This document shows, in pieces, positions 1 to 13,238 of a DNA stretch of 64,000 nucleotides. The translations under genes were made by a program, and so were the position numbers. This stretch comes from Cololabis saira (taxonomy: Eukaryota > Chordata > Actinopteri > Beloniformes > Belonidae): the NCBI RefSeq assembly GCF_033807715.1, contig NC_084599.1, positions 29,782,125 to 29,846,124 of the forward strand, given 5' to 3'. How positions within the stretch are numbered: the first letter of the stretch is position 1; every line of letters begins with the position of its first letter. A model generated the notes under the pieces. That model was given only the letters and a program-made list of their open reading frames with translations. It was not told the origin of the DNA and searched no databases.

Positions 1-3000
1 TCAAGTGGCTTGCTTCCATGGCAAAACATCATTACTTTTATAGAGCAACACTAAATACTAATGATTACTGTTGTACTAGTATACAGTGCATATTATGTGG
101 TTTCACCCCCAATTCACCTCCAATTCACCTCGCACCTAATTGGCGATTCAGTTTGATTGGGGTTGCAACATTCAGCTGATACGAGTTTGCTTTCACGGTG
201 AAGTTTGTCGATTGAAACCAAACAACCAAACGTTGAATAACGTATTCCCCTCCTCGCCTGCTGCATCAAGAATTTCGGAAGGGGAGACAAACCATGAAGA
301 CGAAAACTTGCTCATCTATTGGTTAATGCAGGACAACTTTCCTGTTAGTAATTTGAAAACGTCATTATATTTGTGGGGGCTTGTCAGCAATTGTGGTATA
401 TTTCCATCCAACCACACTTCTATTCGAGCTTTTACTTTGTCCTCAGTCTACATCTGACCAAGAGACCTGCAATGCCCCATGCTGCAGTCCACTTTCTGTA
501 TTTGGTTTGCTTGAAATGGACCGAGACATTCATCCGTAGGAGGGCCAGAGTTCTCTACTTTGATCTGCATCAGAGTTCAATTGCACTTTCACACCTTCCC
601 AAATGAACCTGACTTTCCGAGCAAATAAAGTGGTCCATTTAATGCAAACCAAACAGGGTTGGTGTGAATGCACCCGTATTTTTCTACAACAGAGAAAATC
701 TGCGATGAAGTAGAAAATACTCGAAATTGAAGAAGTTGGAGAAATGGCTGAACAATATTGTTTCCTGCTAATATTATATCTAGCCGCTACCGAGTCAGCG
801 CAAAGGCCCCAACCATGGCAAGGACATGTTTCAACCCTTTAGAAGTTCCCTAAAATCCTTGTTGCAGGTCTGTTCCTGGAAATGGAGACCGGGGTCTTTG
901 ATTTAGGTGCTCAAAACGAAAGAGTAGCACACAACTCAGATTGTTCAAGATTTTTTATTTTTATTTTTTTTTAGACCCCCCCAAGTGGCAGGAACATACT
1001 GTATCATTTAGATGTGTATTCACGAAGGACACATGCAAAAAGGTCAAGCCCTAAGGAGGTGCAGTTGGTTGAATATTGGGCCATATACACTCTCTGGTGG
1101 GAGTGGATCTGGTTTCCTGAATATTTGGTCCAAAGTAAAATACCAAATATCCTTTTATAAAGTCTAAGAAGAAAATATATTTATCCAGGATAACATTTAC
1201 ACATAGTCCCCAATTCTCATTAAGGCAAGATTTTATGGAGTTATTTATTGATGTGGTTTATTTGAAAAGCTAAATGTTGTAGACAATTTTTGTATTGGCT
1301 CTGCAAGCAGTAGCTTATGTCATGTCTTAATCCGTCTAACAATGCACCAAGAAAACACTGCAGAAAGATTAAGGTTGTAAAGAAAAATGGAAGAACACTT
1401 GTGAGATGAAGTTAAAGAAAGCAAACTTCTAGGCAGAAATGGAAGTAAAAAACACTGAAGATTGATAACAACAGAATCAAGGGGTCTAGACAGATTAAAC
1501 AAGCACAGGAATGGAGCAGTAACAGAAAATGAAGTGAGAAATGTTCAGGATAATTTCTTAAATTGCTCATAAATCCCTCTTTTGTCAACACCAAAGTAAG
1601 GTCTGATCTGGCGAGTGTTGAAACTGGCTGACAGACTGTTTTAATCCCTGACTCCTCTGATGGGATTAATGTGTTAGCTGTCTGATGTCAGATTTAGGGA
1701 TTATTGTCCAAAAGATATGAATTAAAATGGTCTATTGGCTGTTGTGTTTTATAGCTAATTCCGCACATTATACCTAGTTTAATATTATTCACGTATTCAT
1801 TTGATTTGGATAACAATATAGGTCTGGTAGTAAAGATGACAGCTGATAGCAAAATAAAAGTAATTTGTCTTCTTGGTTAACTTTTTACTTCACATGTGTA
1901 GATATCAGATTCATCAAGTCAGGATTCCAGTTATTTGCATTTTATTCTTGATTGATACAACCAGGACTGAAAATAATACTAATTTGCATTATATCCCTGT
2001 TTAATCTACTATTCCTCAAGTTTCAATAACATGTTAGCCATTTTCTCTGTACCAAACAGCAAAAACCTCAGATATTTTTACCATCATGCAGTAAAAATAA
2101 AATAACTAAATCTTTTAGTCATCATGTTATGTGGTCTAATTATGCCTCTTTTCTTCTTTTTTTAATGGTAACCTGTTAAAAACAAATCCTTTAGACTGAA
2201 GAGTACAAAAAATTGCCAATTTTTGCAGCAGAAATGATTCCCTTTTCTGTCATGACTGTACTATATCTGATCTTCTTCTCGATCCCATTCTTGGTGCTTG
2301 TAGATTAGTAATTGCTTGTGTCATTTATTTATTTAATTTTCATCAAATGGCAATGAATTAGCAAAAATGAATCTTGGCATGCTCGGCGTAGCTTTGGTGC
2401 TTTTTGCTCTGTGTTTTTTGGGTTTAGTTCAGCTCTTTGAGACGTTACAGTGAGTGGGGAACATCCTGTAACTGCGCTGGCTTCCTGCCCCAACACACGC
2501 ATGTAAAGTAGAAAGCGTTTGTCTGAATTAAGGCTCTGTCTGTGATCTGTGTGTGCGTTGGTGCCAGGATGCCGCCCTGCTGTGCTCTGGTCTGTCTAAG
2601 AGAGGTGACCTGGAGGCCAAGTGGAGTGGAGCGACCAAGTCTTATTGAAGGACAAGAGGCTGACAGGTGGTCGTCCCTGCTCATTGGTCAAACTGAAAGA
2701 CAAGGAGAAGGCAGTAGAGAGAAGAAAGGTGGAGGAAAAAGGACAGGCTCTAAATGGCTGGCTAGTTGTTGGATTTTACTTTCACTGGCTGTGAAATGGA
2801 AAGGTAGTCCATTGTGGAAACTCAGTGAACAGGTTGCCTTCCTCTGGTCAAAGGCTTCTTCTCTTTTTCACCAACTATTTTGTAGATTTAGAAAACCAGT
2901 TGTGTTCGGTCATTCATTGGAGGTTTTGAGGTCATGCATCAATTGTTTGATGCGTATAGCGAAAGGATTGTTTGTATTCTCCGCATCAGGTGGCATTAAG

Positions 3001-3944
3001 ACTTACACAAGAGTGCTTGTTATCCCTGCTTCTGTTTGTGATATTTATAGAGTGCAGTCTGGAAGGATCTTATTTTGCTGATTGTCTACTGATTGTAGGT
3101 TTTTACATTGGTATGTCTTGATTTGTGAGACCATCTTTTCAGTTTTTATTCATCAAAGAGAATTAACCAGTGTTGAGCTAATGGACCTTTTAGAAACTGA
3201 ATATGCATCATGTTTTCCAGTATGTAGTAACAACAAATAGGGCCAAATCTCATGTCTCCATTTTTTGTTTACTCACATTGTCTTTTGGAACTGGTGCAGT
3301 TGAAATTTTTCTCAGCAGATTCTTGTTTGGTAGAGCAGTAGCCTATTTCACAGTGGGGGTAAATGAAGTCATGCCAAAGCTGAGGACATGGGCTGGACAT
3401 GACAAGCTGTTAGTCTTGGTCTAGCCAAGCTCGTCAACACATTGAATTCATGTACAGGGGGTGTTTTTCTCAGTTTAAGTGAGAGAACATGATGCTTCTA
3501 GCTTGTGTTGTGTGAAAGAAATGCTTGAAGTTGACGTTACTTTGTGTACAACCTATGTGTGAGGGTGCATGTCTTTTTTAATTAACAAAGTTGCCCTAAC
3601 ATGCCCCCTGGAGACAGGATAGAAGATCAAGATGGGAGGGAGTGAAGGAGGTGTGAGCGAAGGAAAGCCCATACGGAGAAAGGAAATACAGGATGTGAGG
3701 AGGAGGGGGTATTTTCATAGGGTGGAAAGGGGGTGAATTGATGAAGGCAAATGGCCTGAGATGAGATGAACAGAGCTTAGAAGTAATACATTAGATCAAA
3801 GTGTGGTGGTAAAAGGATATAATCACAAATGAACGACATGTTAGTTGGCGGAAAAAAAGTTTAGAAAAACAGGTTCAAACATTAATATTTGGAAAATATC
3901 ACGTTCTCATCTTTTTACCAATCCTTTACTTGAAAACCATAGAT

Positions 3945-4012
3945 ACATATTCAATGAATTACCCTTTGGGGAATATTAAAGTATTTTTGAATTTGAATAG
4001 AATGAATACATA
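3945..4012 (+). repeat. Interspersed-repeat 3' tail (LINE-like)
   Basis: The sequence ccctttggggaatattaaag followed by a TTTGAATTTGAAT-type run resembles the 3' tail of a common fish retroelement. A related tail lies in opposite orientation at 38664-38720. No coding part is attached here. Confidence 0.4.
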
Positions 4013-7000
4013 TTCAAGAACATTTGTTAGTAATTGTAGAAATGGTTTGATGAATGACGATTCCCCTGTTTTGAGTTGAAATTTCAAATATTTTTTACAT
4101 TATATGCACCATGAGTAGAAATGTCATGATACAAAGTAATCGCATTGGGTAGAGTACAAATAAATCATATTATAAAATGAGCTACAATCATGGTTATTGT
4201 AAAACAAAACATCTATCGAAAATATTAAGATGCTTAATATACATTGACATTCAGCATAAAAAAAACAACCAATTATTTTGCTCCAACGCACAGAGGTTTC
4301 ATTGATCGTTCTTTTCTCGGCTGAGTTTACATGTTCTTCTCATGGCTGCATTTAGTTTTTTCTGGTTACTCCAACTTCCTTTTGTGGTCCATGTAGTCCT
4401 GTAGGGTTGAGTTGAAGTGTGCTTAATTGTCCCGTTCGTCTCTGTGTGGCCCTTTGACGGATGAAGAGCCACCTGTGACCTGTTGATACCAGGGTGTATT
4501 CCTCATCTCAACCAGCAACGTCTGGGATAGGCTGCAGTCTAAGAGCCCATTAAGCCTGATTTAGGCTTCTCTGTCGACTTGATCTAAATGCAAGGCTGCT
4601 GTATCGTGCTGCCGTGTTCTTTTCAAAGTTCTGCATCAAGATCATATGCGTTGCTAAGTGCCGTAAAGCAATTTAATGCCAAAACGCTGGGGAGTGTTGG
4701 GTTTCAGAGGCATCTTTCATGAGATCACATGACACTCATTGGCTGGTGTACCTTTCGGTTTCTTTTCTTTGCAAGAAAATGTTGCAGTTGAAGCTGATCA
4801 AAGTGATTACATTGGTTATTGCAAATGTTGCATTGTAAAAGAAAGAAGTTGCACGAGGAGGTGGTCTGTGAACCCTTTGAACAATTGTAACAGATGGGAC
4901 AAACCAGAAAACCAAAGTGCCTGCAGAAGACAGAAGACTGCATCAATTTGACTGAGAAGCATAAATCATGCTTTAGACTGGGACGTTGTGAATTGATGAA
5001 GGCGGTTAGGGGAGATAACAAATATATTCAGACCTACCAAACTTGTTACTGACCTGAATGATTAGTTTCTCCAGACAACAAACATGACCAGTACTGAAGG
5101 GCATGAAAGAATAAGCAAAATTTGCTTTTCCATTAGCAGGTGTCTCTGCGTTACTTTTATAGAGCCTCAACTGTTGTTTCTTCTCTCCATTACCAGGAAC
5201 TGCAGTCTCTGCGGGGAAGAAAGACATATCTGACATGGTTCAAGTACTTGGAGCATTCTGAACTCAGAGCTGGGTTGGGGGATTTGTTTACTTTGTGTTA
5301 ATCAGGTATTTTGTCAGCAGGACATGACGTTTTTAATCCATCTCTATGTTCTCTTCAATTTCTCATTCATTACCATCATTGTAATGTATGAAAGCAGCAA
5401 ACAGAAATACAGCAACCAACTCGGCTGATTTAATAAAAATTTTGCCGTTGTCAGTTCAATCTTCCTGTTTTACTCTTTGGCATTGCCATTTTTTTATTTA
5501 TTGGTGGTTGGCCAGCTTGGAAAGTTGTGCATTACAGCCAGTATTAGTTTGATAAGTCAGTGGATCGTACCTGGTCTGCTAAAGTAACTGAGAGAACTAA
5601 AAAGGTTCCCCTCTCACAATTCTAGCTTCCTGGGTTTTACCTGGGACGTGCACCAATGGAAACCTCCCGAAAAAGATTTCAACTGAAAAGAAGTTCTGAG
5701 TACCTCTCATTGTTCTCCTCTTGTATACATACGATGTTGTTGGCTTTGTCTTGTCTTCATCCAAATCTAGTTGGAATTTAATTACACTTTTTTGCAATTT
5801 ATTATGAAAAGTTAGCCTACACTGCTTTCCACTTCCCATTACAACCCAATACACACACATTTACCTGATGTGTAGTTTCTGTATAGTGACACTTCAAACG
5901 TTTGTTTTATATTTATTTTGCCACTGAATGGAAATCCAGCTTGTGGATTTTTGAAAAAGTAATGCGTATCGAATCAGATACTGAAGAACAATTTGAAGAA
6001 AGCCAAAAGTCAAAATGCTAGCAGTGTTACAAAGCTTTTTTTGAATGAAAGGAGTAAATGTCTCCAAGTTCTCAAAACACCTCAAGGTCAGGCATCCAAA
6101 TTTGTCCACAGCATTCATGATAAACGGGCTTAAGTTGTTGACTGAGTTACAGTGTTGTGAGAAGGTTTGATATTATTGGGTATTATTTGTGCTTGCTCCA
6201 CGGAGCAAGGGTGCAGCATTAATGACTGACCACAAAATGCAGAGATTTCCTGCGAATAATTTGAGTTTGATACACATTTTTTCCTCAGCACAGCTTCCAG
6301 CTATGTGCTGCAGTGGACAGTCAGATAAGTGTGCACTGTTGGAAAGAAGGTACATTTTAACTTTTTTTTAGGGTGGTTTTAAAGCATGGAGGTATAACAG
6401 TTTGAAGGTCAAGACAACGGTCATATGTGTTTTCAGTTCATGTACGTACCACTGGAACATACTAAACCTCCTCCGTCTTTGGCACCTAAACTGGTCATCA
6501 TTGTGTTGTCGTGAGATACTGAAATCACTGAAATGACTGTAGATATGAAATGAAAAGTGCTGCATTTTAATGCAAGTCAAGAATAACGCTTTACAAATGC
6601 AATCCGTTCATCACAGATGATATGGTTGCTGCCAGAGCGTAACATCCTGTCTCTTTAGATTGTAAGTTTGTCAGAGTGTGACCTAAAGCAACAAGCTCCA
6701 TGAATGCAGTGTTTGCCTTGGCTCCTTAAAACCTTGTTGCAGCTGTTGGAGTGGAACAGATTATGCTTTTGTAATTGCATGAAGTTTGGTAACTTCCTCA
6801 TGTAACTCTGCGCAACCTTATCAAAAGTAGATGCTTGATGAGAAAAAACACCAGTGCAATGACACTGTCAGTTGTGATTAATAAACACTATTAGATTGTG
6901 TCTAAGGTAATTGTACAGCCGCCACCCAAGAAACAATTTTTGGAATGTAATAAATTTAATCAGAATATTACTGTAAATGGATTTGGAAAGGGAAAGCAGT

Positions 7001-7246
7001 GACAAATGGGCCACTTTGGTAATAAAGTGAATGAATAACAACATGAACATTTCATAGTTGTAACCTCATTGGTTTCTAGAGTACTGGTTTTAACACCCAT
7101 TCACAATCACAAAGGCAGTGTTTTTTTTGTTTTTTTTATTTGTCTCCCTTGCTCCTCTTGTTCCTCCCCCTCTTCCTTCCTCGCATCCTCCCGCTGCGTC
7201 CCTCTGGACACAATCACAGCTGCATACAACCAGCCCTTTGGCAAAT

Positions 7247-7298
7247 GGTGTGATGGTGTTGGAATCCAAGTTTTCTTGGATTCCACCACCATCACACC
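7247..7298. repeat. Near-perfect 24-bp inverted repeat with 4-nt loop
   Basis: The arms at 7247-7270 and 7275-7298 pair at 23 of 24 positions around a TTTT loop. The left arm ends ttggaatccaag and the right begins cttggattcc. No terminal repeats or target duplication place it in a known element. Confidence 0.8.
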
Positions 7299-8789
7299 TG
7301 TGTGCCTCTGAGATCAGTGACCTTGGATGAACCCGTATTCTCTCACCCAAATTACTTTATTTGACCTGGCTTTGTCAGAGTTCTGAGGTGGTGAATGCTG
7401 CATTTCTTTAGCATGAAATGACTCATTTAACTTTAAAAGTATTATTGGCGCAATATGTGGTGGGTTACATTTTTGTAGCAGTTTTTCATTCATCATTTTA
7501 AGAAATGGTGAATGAAGTCCGTCTTATGCTTATTGATATTTTAAACATTCTACTGTATTTGAAAAAAAAAAAATTCCTTAATGAAATATTGTAGGTTACT
7601 ATAATTAAATGAATACATACTTTCTTTCCGAGAAGTAAATGATGAATCAGTTCCACGCCCAGCCAAGTCATGACTCTGCTGGATGACAGGCTTTGGTCAG
7701 AGCTGCAGCTGCATTCGGTGTTGTACTGACTTCCAGGAGTCAGTCAGTCTGTCATCTGTTTATTAGTCAGTTACTTTATTAGACAGCAAATAAAAATGCA
7801 GCTTTTAAAACACATGGAAAGTTGGAAGAGATATGGAATTTTTCTGGAGACTTTTTCCTACAATCCCACCCCTGTCATTAAACTAAATCTCTGCTTGATA
7901 GCTGGATGCTGCCACACTCTTGTTGAACATGCACATTCACAGTAGCAGGAATTTCCACCAAATGGATTCTGATTTGTCCACAAGTGTCAAATGTAGCCTG
8001 TGATAGGAAGATAAACTTGGTGCAAAGATTTTTTTGTCCGCTTGACAGTGCACAGGCCTTGATTTGAAAAGCATTTCTATTTAGGCAGTCATGGACAAGT
8101 AATCCTTTTATCAAAAGTTAGCTAAATGATGTGGCTCTGCAGCCTGCTGTAAAACTGATATACAGAGATGGACCAAGATGTCCTCCAGCTAACATCCTTT
8201 GGTTTTGTGTACTAAACACATCAGCTGCTGGGTAAACTTGCTGACTTTATCTGTTTGGGAGATGTGGTTGGACTGTACAGAAGCAAACTACATCAAGACA
8301 TACAGTTTCAAATACAAACATTGTGTAAACTGCAAAGGAATATAAGATCAGCATCAAGACTTCAGAGTCCAGTATTGACACCATTTATTGGTATCAGCAC
8401 TTATTCATAATCTTATTGATATGGTATGATTTGAAGCAAAACGTATAGATGTGACATGAACTAGGGATGTATATATAAATAAATAAATAAAATATCATTT
8501 TTATATGCCTGATAAATAAATTAAACCCGATAAATGGATCTGATAAAGTGATGAAAATGGTGAAACTGCTTGCTGGCTTGAAGTGCCCTTAAAACAGGCT
8601 GTGTCACGTTCATCACGTCATCGGGTTTACCTTACGGGATGGACCCAAGCATGGCTCCACATGTGCCTGGCTGAAAATTACCACTAACCGCACAACACGA
8701 GAGCTAAAAAGCATGTCTGACTATTTTTTATTTATTTTTTGGTGGCAATAATAAAAAACATAAGTAAAAAAAAGTAAGCAAAAAACATG

Positions 8790-10281
8790 GAATGTTGAGT
8801 TTTGGTTCAACAGATATTTGATAGATGATGCGAATCTCCCATTTCACCAAATCCCAATATGCTCTATTTGCAATATATTGCTCTATATGGCAATATATTG
8901 CAATACTTTGGTGACTGTGGAGGCCATTTGAGTACAGTAAACTCATTGTCATGTTCAAGAAACCAGTCTGAGATGATTTGCACTTTATGAAATGGCACGT
9001 TATCCTGCTGGAAGTAGCCATCAGAAGATGGTACACTGTGGTCATAAAGGGATGGACATGGTCAGCAACAGGTAGGCTGTGGCGTTGACACAATGCTCAT
9101 TTGGTACTAATGGGCCCGAGTGTTTCAGGAAAATATCCCCCACACCACTACAACAGTACTGCCTGAACCTTTGATACAAGGATCCATGTTTTCATGTGGT
9201 TGATGCCAAATTCTGACCCTACCGTCTGAATGTCGCAGCAGAAATCGAGACCAAGCAACGTTTTTCCAATTTTCTGTTGTCCGATTTTGATGAGCCAGTG
9301 GGAATTGTAGCTTCATTTTACTGCTTTTAGCTGACAGGAGAGGCACCCGGTGTGGTCTTCTGCTGCTGTAGCCCATCCGCCTCAAGTTTCGACGTGCTGT
9401 GCGTTCAGAGATGCTCTTCTGCGTACCTCGGGTGTAACGAGTGGCTATTTGAGTGACCTTTCTATCAGCTCAAACCAGTCTGGGCCATCTCCTCTGAACT
9501 CTGGCATCAACAAGACAGTTTCTGAAATACTCAGACCAACCATCTGGCAACAACAACCATGCCACGTTGAAAGTAACTTAAAGGAGACCTCTTATGAAAA
9601 ACACGTTTTCTCTTGCTTTAACACATATAAAGTGGTCTCCCCTTAGCCTGCCAACTCAGAGAAGGAGGAAACCAACCAAATTCTGCAGTGTCTGTACAGC
9701 CGCCCGGATGATCCATCCAGTGTGATGTGGCTTCTACGAGCCGTTCAGATTCTGCTCCCGTTGTTACGTAACGACGGTAGCGATTTACATAGGTTGGCTT
9801 GGATTGGTTGGATTGGATTTACATAGGTCCTCTGCGCTCAGTGCGATGCTCTGCCCAGAGCGATGCTTTGTGTCCTCCCCTGCTACGCGTCATTCAGGCA
9901 GCCAATCAGCACAGTGCCTCATTATCATAGCCTCCCCGCCCACTCAGAATCCCTCATAGATAATGAGGTTAGAGACTGGGATGCTGCAGACATGGCTCAG
10001 AGGCTGAATTTATAATTTATTTAGCAAAAAAAAATCAAAAGCTTGTTTGTAACACATTCAAGGCCTGTTTTAAATAGGTATTAAATGCCATAATAGGTCT
10101 CCTTTAAATCACCTTTCTTCCCCATTCTGATGCTCGGTTTGAACTGCAGGAGATCATCTTGACCATGCCTAAATGCATAGTTGCTGCCATGTGATTGGCT
10201 GATTAGAAATTTGTGTTAACGAGCAGTTTGACAGGAGCAGTGTACAGTGCGGTATAATTAATAAAGTGGCCGGAGAGTGTA
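8790..10281 (-). pseudogene. Degenerate Tc1/mariner-family transposon with transposase relic, interrupted by a MITE
   Basis: The minus strand carries Tc1-type transposase pieces: RRMGYSSRRPHRVPLLSAKS, ENWKNVAWSRFLLRHSDGRV and WHQPHENMDP around 9125-9385, then ADHVHPFMTTVY and WDLVKWEIRI around 8800-9060. Frameshifts and stops break the frame, so it cannot make a working enzyme. To the right of the inserted MITE, 10108-10281 resumes typical element sequence and ends with taataaagtggccggagag (10258-10276), the terminus of a widespread fish Tc1-like family as I recall it. The left end is not clear and may be truncated near 8.73 kb. Confidence 0.8.
9578..10107. mobile_element. TTAA-flanked MITE (longer copy) inserted in the Tc1 relic
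   Basis: Its ends are inverted (aaggagacctcttatg on the left, ataataggtctcctt on the right) and it is flanked on both sides by TTAA (9578-9581 and 10104-10107). The flanking Tc1 sequence joins smoothly when the element and one TTAA are removed, so the target site is visible. TTAA target sites suggest a piggyBac-like or Kolobok-like mobiliser (inference). About 200 nt of middle sequence is absent from the copy at 13239. No transposase ORF. Confidence 0.85.
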
Positions 10282-10325
10282 TGCTGTGGCGTTTATTATA
10301 CATTTGCAAAACAGTTGACTTAAAC

Positions 10326-10536
10326 CAGGGGTGTCGGACTCCAGTGTCCCTGCAGGTTTAAGATGTTTCCCTGCTTCATTGCACCATGATACAAGTGACT
10401 GTGTCATCAACAGAACTATCCAGACTTTGATGACAAGCGGGTGACAATGATTAATTAGAATCAGGTGTGTTAAAGCAGGGAAACATCTAAAACATGCAGG
10501 ACACCGGCCCTTCTGGGATTCAGTTTGACACCTGTG
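10326..10536. mobile_element. Short non-autonomous hAT element with 8-bp target duplication
   Basis: The element is 211 bp. The left end is caggggtgtcggact; the right end is agtttgacacctgtg, its imperfect inverse. The flanks are the 8-bp direct repeat ACTTAAAC at 10318-10325 and 10537-10544. An 8-bp duplication is the hAT signature. It lies 45 bp to the right of the Tc1 terminus. Confidence 0.85.
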
Positions 10537-12559
10537 ACTTAAACGATCCAAATGCCTATCTCAAACTGTGGATTATCTACCAGTTATTCATGCTGAAGTT
10601 TCAGCTGATAATTGATAACATTATGGGAAAAAGGAAACTGTTAATCTTAAACATGTCTGAATGTGATTTTGTGCGGTCAATACTTTTCAAAAGTGACCAG
10701 ATATGCACAAAAAATGCCTGAAGATTGTTGTGACGTGAGAAAAGAAAAGGGATAGTACTGCTTATATCAATATGTATGCACACATATTGGGTGGGTGTAT
10801 GTGTGTATGTGTTCAGCGAAACACAGTATGTTCTTTATTTTTAGAATTCATATGTAATTTTCATAGACATCAGCTTCCCACACGAGGTCATAGCCTTGCT
10901 GTTACAGACTTTTGAAACAGTTTTCTTTTATTGGAGTACTCTGAGAAACCATCTGTTTATGCTTGTGGCTGATAAAGCAGTTAGCACTGTATAGACGACA
11001 TTCCAAAGCTGCATTATAGGTACATTTTTCTGTTGTGGGAAATGTATGGAAGACACTGGCTTTTGTCAGGAATTTGCCGCCATTCACATACCATAAATAG
11101 AGTTGTACACATGGGTCAAGTGTAAGTAGGACAGTCCCTCCCACTCCTGTCCCTTCTTTTTTTTTTACTCCCTCTGTCTCTTACTCCCTATTGCATACAG
11201 ACTGCCTGCATATGAGTCAAAAACAATGTAAACCGACCTACAAGAGCTTTCCCAGGCCATTTATTTAGCCACTGAGGTTTCAGGGCCCAATAAAAATGCT
11301 CTGTGTTGTCATCAGCTCTAAGCTGCTCAATTACACACACAGTAACTGACTGCTCAGCATGGAGGGTTGCAGGTTACCTAGGTAACATGTTCATGAGCTA
11401 CAAAGTGTACCTCCTTGGTACCCCAGACCACAGTACATCAGGTAGTCAGGGTGTAGAATAAACAATGTTAAGATAATCAGCAGCTACCTCTAAAGTCGCA
11501 AATGGTTTGGTGGTTTAACTTGACTACATTGTACATGGCCACAGTAGTTCCCAAGCAGGATTAAGACCTCCACAGTCACGTGGAAACCACTTGCTCTGTG
11601 ACCTTCTCCTATCTTCTAATCCAGCATTTAACAAGTACTTCTCTGTATAGATTAATTATAGACTTGGCATTGTTCCTTTAAACTCTGTGTTTATTAATTG
11701 TTATAGACAAGTATACAACATGAACAAAGCCATAATATAGGTCAATGTCCACTGAGGAAAACATGCAAGAGAGCTGCGGAAGCAGCTCCAGAATGTGCAG
11801 AAAAAACAATCGTGGAGAATATTAATGCTAGTTTAAGTCTGCTTCACCATAGCAGCAGTTTGGCAGCAGGTATCTCTCTCACTTAGATTTCAACATACTC
11901 GAGACTAAATTAAAAAAAAAAATCACATTGTGAAGTAATATCATGTACAACAACATCAAGACAACAGAAAAACACGTGGAATGTTAAAAAAAGCTGTATA
12001 TTTTGTGGCTGTATGAATTACAGTTGCATTAGCTTAAATAAAGCAACTACGGCCTTTGTGACTGTTAAAGCTGGCTTTCCTTCAGCAAACAAAACACACT
12101 GAAAAATACTACTGTGGCTCAGGGATCTACAGTAACCACTTTCTTCGGTCATACCATAAATTCATCATGAGATAGAGTTAATGGTTAATCCAGGTGGCAC
12201 ATTTATAAGGAAGTACACTATGTACAATGAGTCTCATTTTCCAGATTTAAATATACAAACAACAGAAAAAAATGAAACAAAGTGCAGAGATTCTGTCACA
12301 TGATGGAGGCAGTTATACTTATCTGCTCTCTGCAGTAAAGGGCTGTTATTTGAATTTAAATGCTAATTTTATCCATGGAAGATATTTATCTGAGGAGATA
12401 TTTTTATTGAATGCGGGCAGTTTTTTTCTTCACTTAATTAAGGCTTTTTAAAGGGAGTTTCCACAGCATGTAAAGAAACACAGTGTAGGAAATGTCGGCA
12501 AATGTCAGCACAGGGTTAGCAGGGTTTTTTTTTTTTAAATATTCTTTATAAATTCACAA

Positions 12560-12985
12560 GACTCGGAAAACCGGATGGATATAAAGTGTAATTATGGAAT
12601 ATTGGAGAAGGGGTAGGATTAAACAAGTTTGACTTCTTCCTACCCCTTTTCAGACATGTTAAACAGGATTTGTGTGTTGTGTATTGTTATGCGTGTGCAT
12701 GTATATAGGTATGTACATATAGATAGGTGTGTGCACATTGGGTATAGTTTTGTTTTTATACATGTATTTATTTTGTGTACATTCAGCTAAAATATATTCA
12801 TTTATTTATATTTATTTACAAGGGATTCTGTATGTTCAAAATGTGTGTGTATGCATGTGTGTGTATGTATATTTATTTGTTTATACGGTAGATGCATAGA
12901 TTCATACTACAGTTAGTGTTGTTGTACAATCGTTTTGACATGTCTGGAATTAGTCAATAAATGCATGAATGAATGAAATAAGCAC
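12560..12985 (+). repeat. LINE 3' UTR remnant with stem-loop and GAAT-rich tail
   Basis: There is no coding part. A stem (aaggggtagg near 12608 with cctacccctt near 12639) is followed by a long T/G-rich stretch, then tcaataaatgcatgaatgaatg. The same layout (stem-loop, then A/T-rich sequence, then ATGAA-type tail) is seen after LINE coding remnants at 52560-53230 and, inverted, at 41600-42560. Confidence 0.5.
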
Positions 12986-13238
12986 TTAATAAGAGACGGA
13001 ATGCCTTAAAACTAGAACCAAGTCTCATTTTTTTTTGATAATTATAGTCCAAGAGAGATGAATAATTTTTTTTTAAATCTCATTTAATGTAGAGAAAAGG
13101 TTTTTAGATACTCACGCCAACGCAAACAGTCCTGTGTGCTTTCTTCCAAAAAGCTAAAAATGCATGTGTGGAGTGATGATTGATTTAAAAGTTTGTTTTT
13201 GCTAGAAGGGGTCAATAACAAGAAATGTTGTTGCAAAT

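Larger units (their letters stand above)
1..8780. other. Non-coding DNA: fnbp1l intron 1 or upstream sequence
   Basis: No exon with recognisable protein homology on either strand. The longest open frame (2542-3081, 179 codons) has no domain, no family resemblance and low-complexity Lys/Arg content. The first fnbp1l exon was looked for (Met-Ser-Trp-Gly followed by a donor) and not found. A long hairpin lies at 7247-7298 and a LINE-like 3' tail near 3950-4010. Confidence 0.5.

Noticed and set aside
2542..3081. 179-codon open frame on plus, as a possible gene or fnbp1l first exon
   Set aside because: No domain, no family resemblance, no plausible donor at a matching phase-0 Trp codon, and composition like translated non-coding DNA.
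7247..7298. microRNA precursor
   Set aside because: A 4-nt loop and almost complete pairing do not fit normal precursors; kept only as an unexplained hairpin.
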